Counted from the stretch's first letter, positions 36,812 through 46,193 are shown. The stretch: 64,000 bases of DNA from Magnetovibrio blakemorei (GCF_001746755.1 NZ_MCGG01000036.1:1-64000), one strand, 5' to 3'. Notes: a model not told the origin generated them from the letters alone. Numbers and translations: made by a program.

Positions 36812-38458
36812 TCAGCTCGCTTCGGGAATCATATCGATTGCCCCACACGGACATTCTGCGGCGCACAGTCCGCATCCTTTGCAGAAATCGTATAAAAATT
36901 CAAAACGCTTGCCGGGTCCGAGCTTCTTCACGGCATTGTCGGGACAGACGCCGTAGCAGTTGTCGCATTCAAAGCAATTTCCACACGACAAACAGCGCCG
37001 AGCTTCGAACAGCGCCGTGCTTTCATCCAAATCGCCGATCACTTCGTCAAAGCTGGTCTGACGGCGGATGATGTCCAATTGCGGCTGAACCAATTGCGGC
37101 GCGTCGTCGTAATACCAGGTGTTAAGCTTGTCGAATGCGGCCAGCGGGTGCTTGGCGGGTTTGACATAGGTCTGCCCTTTAAGCCAGGCATCAATGTGAT
37201 GCGCTGCTTTTTTGCCATGACCCACGGCAACGGTCACGGTGCGTTCCGATGGCACCATGTCGCCGCCTGCGAACAGGCCAGTATAGCCTGTCATCATGTG
37301 TTCATCGACATCGACCACACCGTCGCGGGCAATTTTGACACCGGGGACCGATTGTAAAAATGACGTATCGACGTCTTGGCCCAAGGCCATGATTAAGGTA
37401 TCGGCTTCCAAGGTTTCAAATTCGCCGGTGGCTTGCGGGCGGCCGTTGGCATCGATTTCCATTTTTTCCACCGTGAAGGTGGTTTCGTCGATGTGTTTGA
37501 TGGTTCGCAGCCAGTGGATCAGCACGCCTTCTTGCTCGGCCTCGGTGGCCTCAAAATCGTGGGCGGGCATTTCGGTGCGGGAGCGGCGATAAACGATCAT
37601 CGCCTCTTCCGCGCCTAGGCGCTTGGCGGTGCGCGCCACATCCATGGCGGTGTTGCCGCCGCCGTAGACGATAACCCGGCGACCCAATTGCAGGGGCTCA
37701 GGGGATGTTTCCATATCGTGCAGCACGCTGGCGGCGTCCAATATACGCCCCGCCGCGTGGGCCGGGATGTCGATGCGTTTGGCCAAGTGCGCACCCACAG
37801 CGATAAAGACCGCGTCGAAGCCTTCGCTTTCAAAGGCGGCGGGGATGTCTTCGACCTTTTGATTGAGCTCAAGGGTGACGCCGAAGTTGACGATGCGGGC
37901 AATTTCGCCATCCAAGATGTCGCGCGGCAGGCGATACTTGGGAATGCCAAACCGCATCATGCCGCCGGCCATGGGTCCGGCTTCGCGAATGGTGACGGCG
38001 TGACCCAGACGGCGCAGATGATAGGCCGCCGACAGGCCGCTCGGCCCCGCGCCCACCACCAGCACCCGTTTGCCGGTGTCCGCATGGGTGGCTTCAGGCA
38101 TCCAGCCTTGCTTCAGGGCCTCGTCGCCCAAAAAGCGTTCCACCGCATGAACCGCCACGGCTTCGTCCAGGTCTTTGCGATTGCAGGCACTTTCGCAGGG
38201 GTGATAACACACGCGGCCCATGATGGCGGGCATGGGATTGTCTTGCACCAAAACATTCCAGGCCGCTTGGTAGTTGCCTTCTTCGGCATGGTACAGCCAG
38301 CCTTGGATGTTTTCGCCCGCCGGACAGGCGTTGTTGCACGGCGGCAAAGCATCGCGATAGACCGGCATGAAGGTGCGCCATGAACCGGTGTGATTGGCCA
38401 GACTGGTGCCGGGGTCCAAGGTGATGGCATAGGGCAGCTTTGGATCGGTATTGCTCAT
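36812..38458 (-). CDS. GltD-like NAD(P)H:ferredoxin oxidoreductase subunit with [4Fe-4S] ferredoxin domain
   Basis: A 548-residue fusion. The N-terminal Fe-S helical domain has CNNACPAGENIQ and CYHPCESACNR; the middle GltD-like flavoprotein part binds FAD (VLVVGAGPSGLSAAYHL) and NAD(P)H (VIVYGGGNTAMDVART); the C-terminal ferredoxin-like part carries CLSCGNCFECDNCYGVCP and CKGCGLCAAECPCG, with enough Cys for two [4Fe-4S] clusters. It is encoded at the end of the por operon, overlapping the beta-subunit gene by four bases, and no separate delta ferredoxin subunit is present. It probably carries electrons between the 2-oxoacid oxidoreductase and NAD(P)H. Such GltD-like partners are known from the KorABC-type enzymes of anaerobic aromatic degraders. 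Confidence 0.85.
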   Translation of the reverse strand: MSNTDPKLPYAITLDPGTSLANHTGSWRTFMPVYRDALPPCNNACPAGENIQGWLYHAEEGNYQAAWNVLVQDNPMPAIMGRVCYHPCESACNRKDLDEAVAVHAVERFLGDEALKQGWMPEATHADTGKRVLVVGAGPSGLSAAYHLRRLGHAVTIREAGPMAGGMMRFGIPKYRLPRDILDGEIARIVNFGVTLELNQKVEDIPAAFESEGFDAVFIAVGAHLAKRIDIPAHAAGRILDAASVLHDMETSPEPLQLGRRVIVYGGGNTAMDVARTAKRLGAEEAMIVYRRSRTEMPAHDFEATEAEQEGVLIHWLRTIKHIDETTFTVEKMEIDANGRPQATGEFETLEADTLIMALGQDVDTSFLQSVPGVKIARDGVVDVDEHMMTGYTGLFAGGDMVPSERTVTVAVGHGKKAAHHIDAWLKGQTYVKPAKHPLAAFDKLNTWYYDDAPQLVQPQLDIIRRQTSFDEVIGDLDESTALFEARRCLSCGNCFECDNCYGVCPDNAVKKLGPGKRFEFLYDFCKGCGLCAAECPCGAIDMIPEAS

Positions 38459-39471
38459 TGTGCCGTCTCCTCATCCATCAGGCCGAAGCGTTTGATGTTG
38501 TGGTCGGCCATGCGCTGGACGACGGCGATCTTGTCGACGTCTTTGCCCTCTTTGCGAAACAGATGCGCAAAACGCTTTTGCACTTTGAGATAGTCTTCAG
38601 CCATAACCCGGCGGCGGATTTTGCTGACTTGGGTCACTTCGCCGTGTTCAGCTTCAAACAAGGGGAACAGGCCGCTTTCAATCGCCAGACGGGCGACCTG
38701 GATGGTGGCGTCGGACGCCGAGCCCCAGCCCAGCGGGCACGGCACCAAGATGTGAATATAGCGCGCGCCGCGCATCCCCATGGCCTTGGTGACTTTGTAT
38801 TCCAAATCGTGCAGATCGGCGACCGATGCGGTCGCAACGTAGGGAATGTTGTGTGCCATGGCGATCAGCGGCAGGTTTTTACCGGTGCCAAAAACGTTGC
38901 CGGGGGCCTCGCCGATGGCTTGGGTGGTCGCCGTGCGGGCAAACGGTGGGGTGGCGCTGGAGCGTTGCACGCCGGTGTTCATATAGGCTTCGTTGTCGTA
39001 ACAGATATAGAGCACATCGTCGTTGCGCTCGAACATCCCCGACAGGCAACCAAAGCCGATGTCGGTGGTGCTGCCGTCGCCGCCTTGGGCGATGACCCGA
39101 ACGTCTTTGCGCCCCTTGACGCGAAAGGCTGCGGCGACGCCCGTGGCAACCGCAGGCGCATTGCCGAACAGGGAATGCAGCCACGGCAACTGCCACGATG
39201 TTTCCGGGTACGGCGTGGTGAACACTTCCAGGCACCCGGTGGCATTGACCGCAACCAACTGTCCGTCGGTGGCGCGCATGGCGGAGTCAAGGGCGTAGCG
39301 TGCGCCCAAGGCTTCGCCGCAGCCCTGACAGGCACGGTGGCCCGATGTGATGGCGTTGGAGCGATCGACGCTCGCTTGGACCGTGCGCTTGGTTTCATCG
39401 AGCAAGCGGTTGCCGACGGTGTGGGTGCCGGTCTGATAGAATTTGACGGATTGGGATGGGTGCTCGGTCAT
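38455..39471 (-). CDS. porB: 2-oxoacid:ferredoxin oxidoreductase, beta subunit (TPP-binding)
   Basis: A 338-residue beta subunit. The thiamine diphosphate motif is GGDGSTTDIGFG...NDDVLYICYDNEAY (GDG at 131-133). Cys48, Cys51 (ACQGCGE), Cys80 (NATGC) and Cys245 (LVPCPLGW) are the ligands of the [4Fe-4S] cluster. It combines with PorA and PorG to oxidise pyruvate or a related 2-oxoacid to the acyl-CoA, passing electrons to ferredoxin. The start ATG at 39471 lies a few bases after the porA stop. Substrate choice (pyruvate, 2-oxoglutarate or others) cannot be fixed from sequence; the YPITP motif of PorA fits pyruvate. Confidence 0.87.
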   Translation of the reverse strand: MTEHPSQSVKFYQTGTHTVGNRLLDETKRTVQASVDRSNAITSGHRACQGCGEALGARYALDSAMRATDGQLVAVNATGCLEVFTTPYPETSWQLPWLHSLFGNAPAVATGVAAAFRVKGRKDVRVIAQGGDGSTTDIGFGCLSGMFERNDDVLYICYDNEAYMNTGVQRSSATPPFARTATTQAIGEAPGNVFGTGKNLPLIAMAHNIPYVATASVADLHDLEYKVTKAMGMRGARYIHILVPCPLGWGSASDATIQVARLAIESGLFPLFEAEHGEVTQVSKIRRRVMAEDYLKVQKRFAHLFRKEGKDVDKIAVVQRMADHNIKRFGLMDEETAQ

Positions 39472-39475
39472 GATC

Positions 39476-40720
39476 CTATTCCCCAACTTTGGCGTTTTGA
39501 CGCAAAATGGACTCGGCCGTTGGCCCGGAATGGCGGGTGGTGCGGGCGCGTTCCAGTTCCAGGTCTACAACAGCTTGGTTTAAGTCCAAGAACTGCACGT
39601 CGGTCAGTTTATCTTCGCTGGCGGCGATAAACACATCGTGCAGAGAGTTCATCAAAATGGGCCTGCCACCCAAGCCGGCAATGACGGTGTAGACGGTTGC
39701 CGTTGCGCCGCGCAGTGCCATGCGCACGTTGGACGCCAGCACGCCACCAAGCCCCGGTGCCAGATTTTTTTCGATCACCACCACCCGCTTGGCCGACTTC
39801 AGCGCGTCGCGCAATTCGTCCAGCGGAAACGGGCGGAACGAGCAGATGCTGACCGAGCCAATCGCCAGGCCATCGCCCCGCATGACGTCGATGACTTCTT
39901 TGATGGTGCCGTTCACAGATCCCAAAGCGACGACGATGGTCTCGGCCCCATCAGATTTGTATTCGTGAATCAAACCGCCGGACGCGCGGCCAAAGACTTC
40001 GCTGAACACTTGGCCGATTTCAGGGATGAGCTGAAGGGCCTGCACTTGTTTGTCGTGGGCCAAGTAGCGCACTTCGGTGAAGGCCTCGGGGCCGACCATG
40101 GCGCCGATGGAGTACGGGTGGGCGGGGTCGAGAACCTGCACCGGTTCGAACCGCGGCAAAAAGGCATCGACCTCTTGTTGGGAGGGCAGATCGATGCGCT
40201 CGTAGGCGTGGGTGAGGATGAAACCATCCATGCACACCATCACGGGACAGCTCAATTCTTCGGCCAGACGAAAGGCCTGAATGTGTAAATCGACCGCTTC
40301 TTGGTTGGTTTCTGCGTACAATTGTATCCATCCCGCGTCGCGCATCGACATGCTGTCGGAATGGTCGTTCCAGATGTTGATGGGCGCACCGATGGCCCGG
40401 TTGCCGATGGTCATGACGATGGGCAGGCCCAGGCCAGCCGCGTTGTAGACGGCTTCCGCCATGAACAAAAGCCCTTGGCTGGCGGTGGCGGTATAGGTGC
40501 GTGCACCCGCCGCAGACGCGCCGATGGCGACCGACAGGGCAGCAAATTCGGATTCCACGTTGATGAATTCGCAGTCTGTCAGTTGACCTTTTTTGACCAG
40601 CGCACCCACGCCTTCGACGATGTGGGTCTGGGGCGTGATGGGATAGGCGCACACCACTTCAGGGCGGCACAATGCAACGGCTCTGGCGACGGCTTCGGAG
40701 CCTTCGATTTGGTGGTGCAT
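39476..40720 (-). CDS. porA: 2-oxoacid:ferredoxin oxidoreductase, alpha subunit
   Basis: A 414-residue alpha subunit with the substrate-binding motif AYPITPQTHIVEG close to the N-terminus, then VESEFAALSVAIGASAAGAR and TYTATASQGLLFMAEAVYNA, which belong to the TPP pyrimidine-binding domain. A transketolase C-like domain follows (VIEKNLAPGLGGVLASNVR). It carries the oxoacid pocket of the complex. AGGAGCACCTC precedes the ATG. It lies between porG and porB. Confidence 0.87.
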   Translation of the reverse strand: MHHQIEGSEAVARAVALCRPEVVCAYPITPQTHIVEGVGALVKKGQLTDCEFINVESEFAALSVAIGASAAGARTYTATASQGLLFMAEAVYNAAGLGLPIVMTIGNRAIGAPINIWNDHSDSMSMRDAGWIQLYAETNQEAVDLHIQAFRLAEELSCPVMVCMDGFILTHAYERIDLPSQQEVDAFLPRFEPVQVLDPAHPYSIGAMVGPEAFTEVRYLAHDKQVQALQLIPEIGQVFSEVFGRASGGLIHEYKSDGAETIVVALGSVNGTIKEVIDVMRGDGLAIGSVSICSFRPFPLDELRDALKSAKRVVVIEKNLAPGLGGVLASNVRMALRGATATVYTVIAGLGGRPILMNSLHDVFIAASEDKLTDVQFLDLNQAVVDLELERARTTRHSGPTAESILRQNAKVGE

Positions 40721-40732
40721 GAGGTGCTCCTG

Positions 40733-41293
40733 TTAAGTTCTGGCAGCGATGTCAAAAGCGGCCCCGGCAGCAGCCACGTTGGCTTCGCCAATAGGGCCGG
40801 GAAACTTTTCCAAAATGGCGCGGGCAACAGAATCCATTTGCAACTGGCCGGAAATGGCGGCAAAGCCCCCCAGCAACGCGGCATTGGGAACGGGTCGTTT
40901 TACGTGAGTCATGGCCAATTCGGTGGCGCCGACGGCACACACATGATGGGCCGGGAATTTGGCGACAAAATCATGAATGCCCAGTTCTTCGAACGTTTGT
41001 GTCGAATTGATCAAGATGAATCCGTCGGGCTTAAGGCCTTGAAAGACATCGACGGAATGCATCAAGGTGGTGTCTTGAATGATCAGGGCATCGGGTTCTT
41101 GAATGGGTTCACGCAGGCGGATTTCTTTGTCGTCAAAGCGACAATAGGCCACCACCGGCGCGCCCATGCGCTCGGACCCGAAACTGGGAAACGCCTGAGC
41201 GTGCTTACCTTCCATGAAGGCTGCGATGGACAGCATCTCGGTCGCCGTCACAACACCTTGACCACCGCGCCCGTGAATTCGAATTTGGAACAT
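40733..41293 (-). CDS. porG: 2-oxoacid:ferredoxin oxidoreductase, gamma subunit
   Basis: A 186-residue gamma subunit with the CoA-related glycine-rich motif IRIHGRGGQGVVTATEML at its start, and SFGSERMGAPVVAYCRF. It is the first gene of the operon porG-porA-porB-GltD-like. The ATG at 41293 gives the usual start; an earlier in-frame reading runs into non-homologous sequence. The upstream region carries the 17-base poly-C tract, so transcription might be tuned there. Confidence 0.85.
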   Translation of the reverse strand: MFQIRIHGRGGQGVVTATEMLSIAAFMEGKHAQAFPSFGSERMGAPVVAYCRFDDKEIRLREPIQEPDALIIQDTTLMHSVDVFQGLKPDGFILINSTQTFEELGIHDFVAKFPAHHVCAVGATELAMTHVKRPVPNAALLGGFAAISGQLQMDSVARAILEKFPGPIGEANVAAAGAAFDIAART

Positions 41294-41468
41294 TTCGTTT
41301 CCGATTCTCTTTATGTTACGCAAAAGTAGGTGTGTATCAAGGAGGCCTGATGACACCTATTCTGGCATACATCTTGGCCTGACCGCCACCCCGGCTTTCG
41401 TTAAATTATTGGCGGTTGTTAACATAGAAATGTAACAGCAAATTGGGCGCTCGTTCAGAAAGGCTCCA

Positions 41469-41485
41469 CCCCCCCCCCCCCCCCC
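41469..41485. repeat. Homopolymer of 17 C
   Basis: Seventeen consecutive C lie 176-192 bases upstream of porG, between the por operon and the 344-residue gene. Such tracts slip during replication and can switch gene expression, and they are also common assembly errors. The length is as read here. Confidence 0.9.
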
Positions 41486-41503
41486 ACCTTTATCGGAGGT
41501 GGG
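41483..41503. other. Stem-loop beside the C-tract
   Basis: CCCACCT and AGGTGGG pair across a TTATCGG loop; the left arm includes the end of the C-tract. It lies downstream of the minus-strand gene that ends at 41542 and could act as a terminator, but its U-tract is poor on that strand. On the plus strand it is followed by TTATTTAT. Confidence 0.5.
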
Positions 41504-41541
41504 TTATTTATCGGCACGGACGACTGGCGCTTGGACCGGAT

Positions 41542-42576
41542 CTAGCCCGCGTTGGGCCGCCAGATGCTTTGCTGTGTGTTGATGACGGCTTTGATTTTTT
41601 GCACCAGCATGCTTGGACGCGCCTTTGTGCAGATGTCGAAGGCGGCCATAAGTTTCAGATCATCGCGGCTTGTGTTGAAATGAAGCAGGTGGTTGGCGGG
41701 GGGATTTTTTTTGCCCGCCAGGACCTCATCCAACTTGGTCCAGTGGGCCTCAAGGTCTGCTTTGCGGCGATCATTGTTAAACACGAAGTCTTGGGCAAGC
41801 TGCAAATTGCTTTCCAAGTTCATGGGAAACATACAGTTGTTCAGACTGTCGAAGCGGATCACCCCATTGTCAAAAAAGGTCACGATGGGCAAAAACGGCG
41901 CAAGGTTGGGAAAAAACACATTGGGCACCATGCGACATTTCCAATACTGCTCCCCAATGTCGGAAAATTCATGGAAGGTGTCGATGTTTTTAAATCCCGA
42001 TTGGTGCAGGGGCAGGATCTCCACATTGTCCTTGTTGGGGTTGACAGTGTCATTGGCGACGTCGATGTAATGGTTTCCGGCTTGGATGGCGTTTTGGAAG
42101 TATTGCCCCCTTAGCGCCCCCCACACAACCTTGAAGGTACCGCCTTTTTTATGAAGTTCGCGTAGCGCCAACAGCCCTTTGGCGCTGTCGCTTACAGGCT
42201 TTTTCATCATCAAGTTCATCATGAAGTAAACGATTTCAAGGCAGCAGTTCACGGGGTACTGCGACAGCTTCCAATAGAGGTTGGCATCGGTTGGTGTGGC
42301 GCTGTTTTTCATGTCCGCCCACAGCGCTCTAAAATGGGCATCCGTTTCTACACGCAGCATTTTGAGGTCGCGATAGATCGCTTCAAGATTGCTCTCGACG
42401 TATGTGGTGGTGAGTTGGCACGTCTGCTCGCTTGGCGGCTCGATCGATATCGCCCGGTATTGCTCAATCAAAGATTTGACGAGTTTGTCCGAGGTGACGC
42501 CCAGGGCACCGTTCAGCGTGTTTGGGGTGGCTTTGGGGGCCCGTTTTTGTTGGCGGCGTCGTTCGGCTCTGTTCAT
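41542..42576 (-). CDS. Hypothetical protein with an MNRAERRRQQKR start
   Basis: A 344-residue protein with no family I can name. The first residues MNRAERRRQQKRA form a basic head seen at the start of many unrelated small or hypothetical proteins. The middle is Trp-, Phe- and Asn-rich with several Cys (for example YPVNCCLEIVYFMMNLMM, which could be a short hydrophobic helix). No signal peptide is visible and no clear catalytic motif. It is a single gene in an isolated position between the por operon and the aldolase. A role in storage or signalling cannot be excluded. Confidence 0.6.
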   Translation of the reverse strand: MNRAERRRQQKRAPKATPNTLNGALGVTSDKLVKSLIEQYRAISIEPPSEQTCQLTTTYVESNLEAIYRDLKMLRVETDAHFRALWADMKNSATPTDANLYWKLSQYPVNCCLEIVYFMMNLMMKKPVSDSAKGLLALRELHKKGGTFKVVWGALRGQYFQNAIQAGNHYIDVANDTVNPNKDNVEILPLHQSGFKNIDTFHEFSDIGEQYWKCRMVPNVFFPNLAPFLPIVTFFDNGVIRFDSLNNCMFPMNLESNLQLAQDFVFNNDRRKADLEAHWTKLDEVLAGKKNPPANHLLHFNTSRDDLKLMAAFDICTKARPSMLVQKIKAVINTQQSIWRPNAG

Positions 42577-42684
42577 AGGTGTGCTTCGTTTTTCCTTGGT
42601 TCGCCTTGGGCCAGCATAAACGCGTTTGGAGGGGAAGAGAATAGGGGGCGCGGGGGTGATCCATGTTCATACGATTCTGCATTT

Positions 42685-42706
42685 CGAGTGTTAAGGTGTA
42701 CACTCG
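42685..42706. promoter_or_regulatory. Inverted repeat before the class I aldolase gene
   Basis: CGAGTGT and ACACTCG form a perfect seven-base dyad with an eight-base spacer; an inner GTGTACAC is itself a palindrome. It lies about 55-75 bases before the start codon, a good operator position. The AGTGTTA half-site recurs before glgB and the GGDEF gene. Confidence 0.45.
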
Positions 42707-42760
42707 ACAAGGATTTGAAGCTTGTGTTGGAACTTTCAATTTACACAAAGGAGAAGTTCG

Positions 42761-43777
42761 GTGAACGAGAAAACATTGCGGGCGATTGCCCAAAAAATGG
42801 TCTCAGATAACAGAGGCTTGCTGGCGATTGATGAAAGCAGTGGAACCATCAAAAAGAGGTTCGACACCATTGGCGTTGAGTCTACGGAAGCAAACCGCCG
42901 CGATTACCGCGCCAATCTGCTCCGCGCCAAAGACTTGGGGCATTACATTGGCGGGGCAATTTTGTTTGATGAAACCCTGCGCCAATCGGCGGCAGACGGC
43001 GTCAAAATTGTCGACGTGCTGAAGGCACAAGGCATCGTTCCCGGTATCAAGGTCGACAAGGGGCCAAAGCCTCTGGCTGGATTTCCTGGGGAAACCGTAA
43101 CGGAAGGTTTAGATGGCTTGGCCGCGCGGGTGGATGAATATGTCGCGCTGGGCGCGCGGTTCGCGAAATGGCGCGCGGTCATTCACATTGGCGACGGCTA
43201 TCCCACGCCGACCGGACTTGCCGCCAACGCCCAAGGCTTGGCCCGATATGCGCGGATTTGTCAGGAAGGCGGCTTGGTGCCCGTGGTCGAGCCCGAAGTT
43301 CTGATGGACGGCGACCATGATATCGAGACCTGTCAACGCGTCACAGAAGCCGCCCTGGACGCCGTATTTACGGCTTTGAAAGCGCATGGGGTGCTTTTGG
43401 AAGGGATGATTTTAAAACCCAACATGGTCATTGCCGGTTCCGACTGTCCGACCCAGACCAGCGCGGACGACATTGCTGCGCGGACCGTGGCAACCCTGCG
43501 CCGGTGCGTACCCGCAGCGGTGCCGGGGATTACGTTTTTGTCGGGCGGCCAAACAGAACTGGAAGCGACGGTTAATTTGAACGCCATGAATGCAAAGTTT
43601 GGCCCCAACCCGTGGAAGCTCAGCTTTTCTTATGGGCGCGCGCTTCAAGCCAGCGCCTTAGAGGCGTGGAGCGGCAAGGCCGAAAACCAACCCGCCGCCC
43701 AGGCTGCATTGCTGAAACGCGCACAGCTTAACAGTCAGGCCAGCGCCGGGACGTATACGGGAGAAGGTGTCAATTAA
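42761..43777 (+). CDS. Class I fructose-bisphosphate aldolase
   Basis: A 338-residue class I aldolase, the Schiff-base type. Early residues GLLAIDESSGTIKKRF are the canonical substrate-binding motif, and EGMILKPNMV carries the Lys that forms the imine. It interconverts fructose-1,6-bisphosphate with dihydroxyacetone phosphate and glyceraldehyde-3-phosphate. A GTG start with AAAGGAGA is preferred; the frame is open upstream, but the ribosome-binding site is decisive. It converges on pgi with 18 bases between them and lies behind the dyad at 42685. Confidence 0.93.
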   Translation: MNEKTLRAIAQKMVSDNRGLLAIDESSGTIKKRFDTIGVESTEANRRDYRANLLRAKDLGHYIGGAILFDETLRQSAADGVKIVDVLKAQGIVPGIKVDKGPKPLAGFPGETVTEGLDGLAARVDEYVALGARFAKWRAVIHIGDGYPTPTGLAANAQGLARYARICQEGGLVPVVEPEVLMDGDHDIETCQRVTEAALDAVFTALKAHGVLLEGMILKPNMVIAGSDCPTQTSADDIAARTVATLRRCVPAAVPGITFLSGGQTELEATVNLNAMNAKFGPNPWKLSFSYGRALQASALEAWSGKAENQPAAQAALLKRAQLNSQASAGTYTGEGVN

Positions 43778-43795
43778 TCGGCTTTAATCTCCGCC

Positions 43796-45451
43796 TCAAT
43801 CTCCGGCGTGTCGGCGGGCCTTGTAGTGCGCGATCAATCCGGTGGTGGAGCAATCGTGGCCGCGGGCGGGGATGTCGTCGGCGAGTTCCGGGAGGATGTT
43901 TCCGGCCAGCTTTTTGCCCAGCTCCACGCCCCATTGATCGAAACAATTGACGTTCCAAATGTTGCTCTGGACGAAGATTTTGTGTTCGTAAAGGGCAATC
44001 AGTGCGCCAAGGTTTTTGGGGTCGAGTTGGTCAAAGAGGATGGTGTTGCTGGGTTTGTTGCCGGCAAAAATCTTATAGGGCAGCAAGCTTTCCAGTCGTT
44101 CGCCGCGTAATCCTTCGGCGGTGAGGTCGGCACGGGCCTCTTGCTCTGTTTTGCCCTTCATCAACGCCTCGGTTTGGGCGAAGAAGTTGGCGAGCAAAAT
44201 GCGGTGGTGGTGATCGGTCGGCTTGAACAGGTTGATGGGGGCCAGAAAATCCATCGGCACCAAAGACGTGCCTTGATGGAGGTGCTGAAAAAAGGCGTGC
44301 TGACCATCTGAGCCGGGCATACCCCAAATGATCGGACCGGTGAGATGGCCCACTTTTGCTCCGTCGCGGGCGACCGACTTGCCGTTGCTTTCCATATCGG
44401 TTTGCTGGAGGTAGGTGATGAAGTGCTCCAGATGGTGGTCATACGGCAGGATGGCCTGACTTTCGGCGGCAAAAAAATTGATGTACCACACGCCCAGCAT
44501 CGCCAAGATGACCGGCATGTTTTGTTCCAGCGGTGCGGTGCGGTAATGCTGGTCCATTTCATGGGCACCCGCCAACAATTCGGTAAATCGGTCCATGCCG
44601 ACGGCCAGCGCAATGGGCAGTCCGGTTGCCGACCACAGCGAATAACGTCCGCCAACCCAGTCCCATGATTCAAAAACGTTATCGGCGGTTATGCCGAATT
44701 CGATGGCGGCTTCTACGTTGGTGGAAACGGCCACAAAGTGATGGGCGATGGCGGCTTCTGTGGTCTGCGGCGCGGCCAGGAACCAGTCTCTGACGGCAGC
44801 CGCATTGGTCATGGTTTCTTGGGTGGTGAAGGTTTTTGAAGAGATGATGAACAACGCCGTTTCCGGTGAAAGTTTGGCCAGCGTTTCATCAATGTGGGTG
44901 CCATCGATGTTGGACACAAAATGCATCTTAAGGTCAGGCGAGACATAGGGTGACAAGGCTTCACACACCATCATCGGCCCTAAATTAGATCCCCCGATTC
45001 CGATGTTGACGATGTCGGTGATGCGTTGGCCGTTGAAGCCGCGCCAGGTTCCGTTGCGAACGTTGTGGCTAAACGCGCCGACGCGCTCAAGCACATCTTG
45101 TACCTGGGGCATAACATCGACGCCATCAACCATGATCGGTTGGTTGGACATGTTGCGCAGCGCCACATGCAGGACGGCTCGGTTCTCGCTGGTGTTGATT
45201 TTTTCGCCGGTGAACATGCGTTCGCGCCAGCCTTCGACGTCTGCGGCGCGGGCCAGATCAAACAGCAAGGGCAGGGTTTGAGCGGTGATGCGGTTCTTGG
45301 AATAATCGAGAAAAATCTCTCCGCAGCGCAAGGAAAACGACTCAAAACGGTCCGGCTCTTGGGCGAACAGATCGCGCATGTGCAGGGCGGCAATTTCTTT
45401 TTGATGGGTTTGCAAGACGTTCCAGGCCGATGATTGCATCAGGGCGGTCAT
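43796..45451 (-). CDS. pgi: Glucose-6-phosphate isomerase
   Basis: A 551-residue phosphoglucose isomerase. Sugar-phosphate-binding motifs are clear: [28 protein letters not shown], and near the end [10 protein letters not shown]. It interconverts glucose-6-phosphate and fructose-6-phosphate, linking glycogen metabolism to glycolysis. ATG at 45451 follows GGAGA; an ATG four codons earlier contains this ribosome-binding site and is less likely. Confidence 0.95.
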   Translation of the reverse strand: MTALMQSSAWNVLQTHQKEIAALHMRDLFAQEPDRFESFSLRCGEIFLDYSKNRITAQTLPLLFDLARAADVEGWRERMFTGEKINTSENRAVLHVALRNMSNQPIMVDGVDVMPQVQDVLERVGAFSHNVRNGTWRGFNGQRITDIVNIGIGGSNLGPMMVCEALSPYVSPDLKMHFVSNIDGTHIDETLAKLSPETALFIISSKTFTTQETMTNAAAVRDWFLAAPQTTEAAIAHHFVAVSTNVEAAIEFGITADNVFESWDWVGGRYSLWSATGLPIALAVGMDRFTELLAGAHEMDQHYRTAPLEQNMPVILAMLGVWYINFFAAESQAILPYDHHLEHFITYLQQTDMESNGKSVARDGAKVGHLTGPIIWGMPGSDGQHAFFQHLHQGTSLVPMDFLAPINLFKPTDHHHRILLANFFAQTEALMKGKTEQEARADLTAEGLRGERLESLLPYKIFAGNKPSNTILFDQLDPKNLGALIALYEHKIFVQSNIWNVNCFDQWGVELGKKLAGNILPELADDIPARGHDCSTTGLIAHYKARRHAGD

Positions 45452-45731
45452 GACAGTCTCCATTTTGTGGTGCAGGGCAGTGCGCCTCGGTACGAGGTGC
45501 CTAAATACGGTTTATAACTGCTGGAGGCGCAAAGGGAAGGGGGGGACGTAAATCGCCGTCTAAAAATTGTCGTCAATACACCGCCTCTTTGGTCGCGTTG
45601 AAAGTGTGCCGTGCGAGATTGTTTTGGATTATGCGGTTCAACACCCCGGTAATTCAACATCATTTTAGGTTGAACCCCCATATGATGTCATTTGAGCAAG
45701 ATGAACTTGTTTGGGAAGGTGTGGAGAGGGC

Positions 45732-45757
45732 AAAAAACAGCTCCAAATGGAGCTTTT
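45732..45757 (-). terminator. Intrinsic terminator of the minus-strand hypothetical gene
   Basis: AGCTCC and GGAGCT pair around a four-base loop, followed on the minus strand by a run of six T. It serves the gene ending at 45825, with the tandem repeat in between. Confidence 0.75.
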
Positions 45758-45758
45758 C

Positions 45759-45806
45759 AAGGGCGGCGCCCAGATCATACCCAAGGGCGGCGCCCAGATC
45801 ATACCC
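45759..45806. repeat. 24-bp tandem repeat, two copies
   Basis: AAGGGCGGCGCCCAGATCAT plus ACCC is repeated exactly twice with no spacer and begins a third copy (AAG). Each unit holds a GGCGCC palindrome. It lies between the stop of the small minus-strand gene and its terminator. Confidence 0.9.
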
Positions 45807-45824
45807 AAGCAGCACTCGGGCGGC

Positions 45825-46142
45825 CTAACGGTCTTTGTCCATGAGTTTTTTCAATTCGTCGAAGTCTCGCGGGTTTTTTCCGCAATAGCGCGCAATGTTC
45901 TTTTTCACTTCATCCACTTGATCCAGCAAAAGCAACCGTTCCGTTCCCGCAGACCTTTGGGCGCGGTGGGCCAATAAAGACTGGTAATCCCACAGGCGGT
46001 AGACGTGGGCAGCGCTGACCACATTTTTTTCGCCCGCATCGCACGGGCTTTTTTGAGATGTGTAACCTTGATTGTGCTCCAATAGCGCCACGTTAACCTC
46101 CTCCATTCTGAACGGGTTTTGCAAAAGCACGATCAACCACAT
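45825..46142 (-). CDS. Small hypothetical protein
   Basis: A 105-residue protein beginning MWLIVLLQNPFRMEEVNVAL. It is mostly helical and charged towards the end (VDEVKKNIARYCGKNPRDFDELKKLMDK). The start is uncertain; an ATG twelve codons later would remove a hydrophobic head that may be artefactual. A terminator follows the gene, which supports that it is transcribed. It is not recognised. Confidence 0.45.
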   Translation of the reverse strand: MWLIVLLQNPFRMEEVNVALLEHNQGYTSQKSPCDAGEKNVVSAAHVYRLWDYQSLLAHRAQRSAGTERLLLLDQVDEVKKNIARYCGKNPRDFDELKKLMDKDR

Positions 46143-46193
46143 AAAATCCCATACGCTTAACCAAGAAGCTTTATGGGAGATGTTGGGTTTTGA

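Larger units (their letters stand above)
45452..45824. other. Intergenic region between pgi and a small minus-strand gene
   Basis: No convincing gene is seen. It holds the pgi upstream region, a minus-strand terminator at 45732 and a 24-base tandem repeat. Short open frames read through the repeat in several frames, but none has a credible start or homology. Confidence 0.5.

Noticed and set aside
38440-39630. 396-codon frame on the plus strand
   Set aside because: Antisense to porB; no start signal and no recognisable domain.
40301-41329. 342-codon frame on the plus strand
   Set aside because: Antisense to porA and porG.
45759-45806. Possible CRISPR-like repeat
   Set aside because: Two directly abutting copies without spacers; no cas genes.
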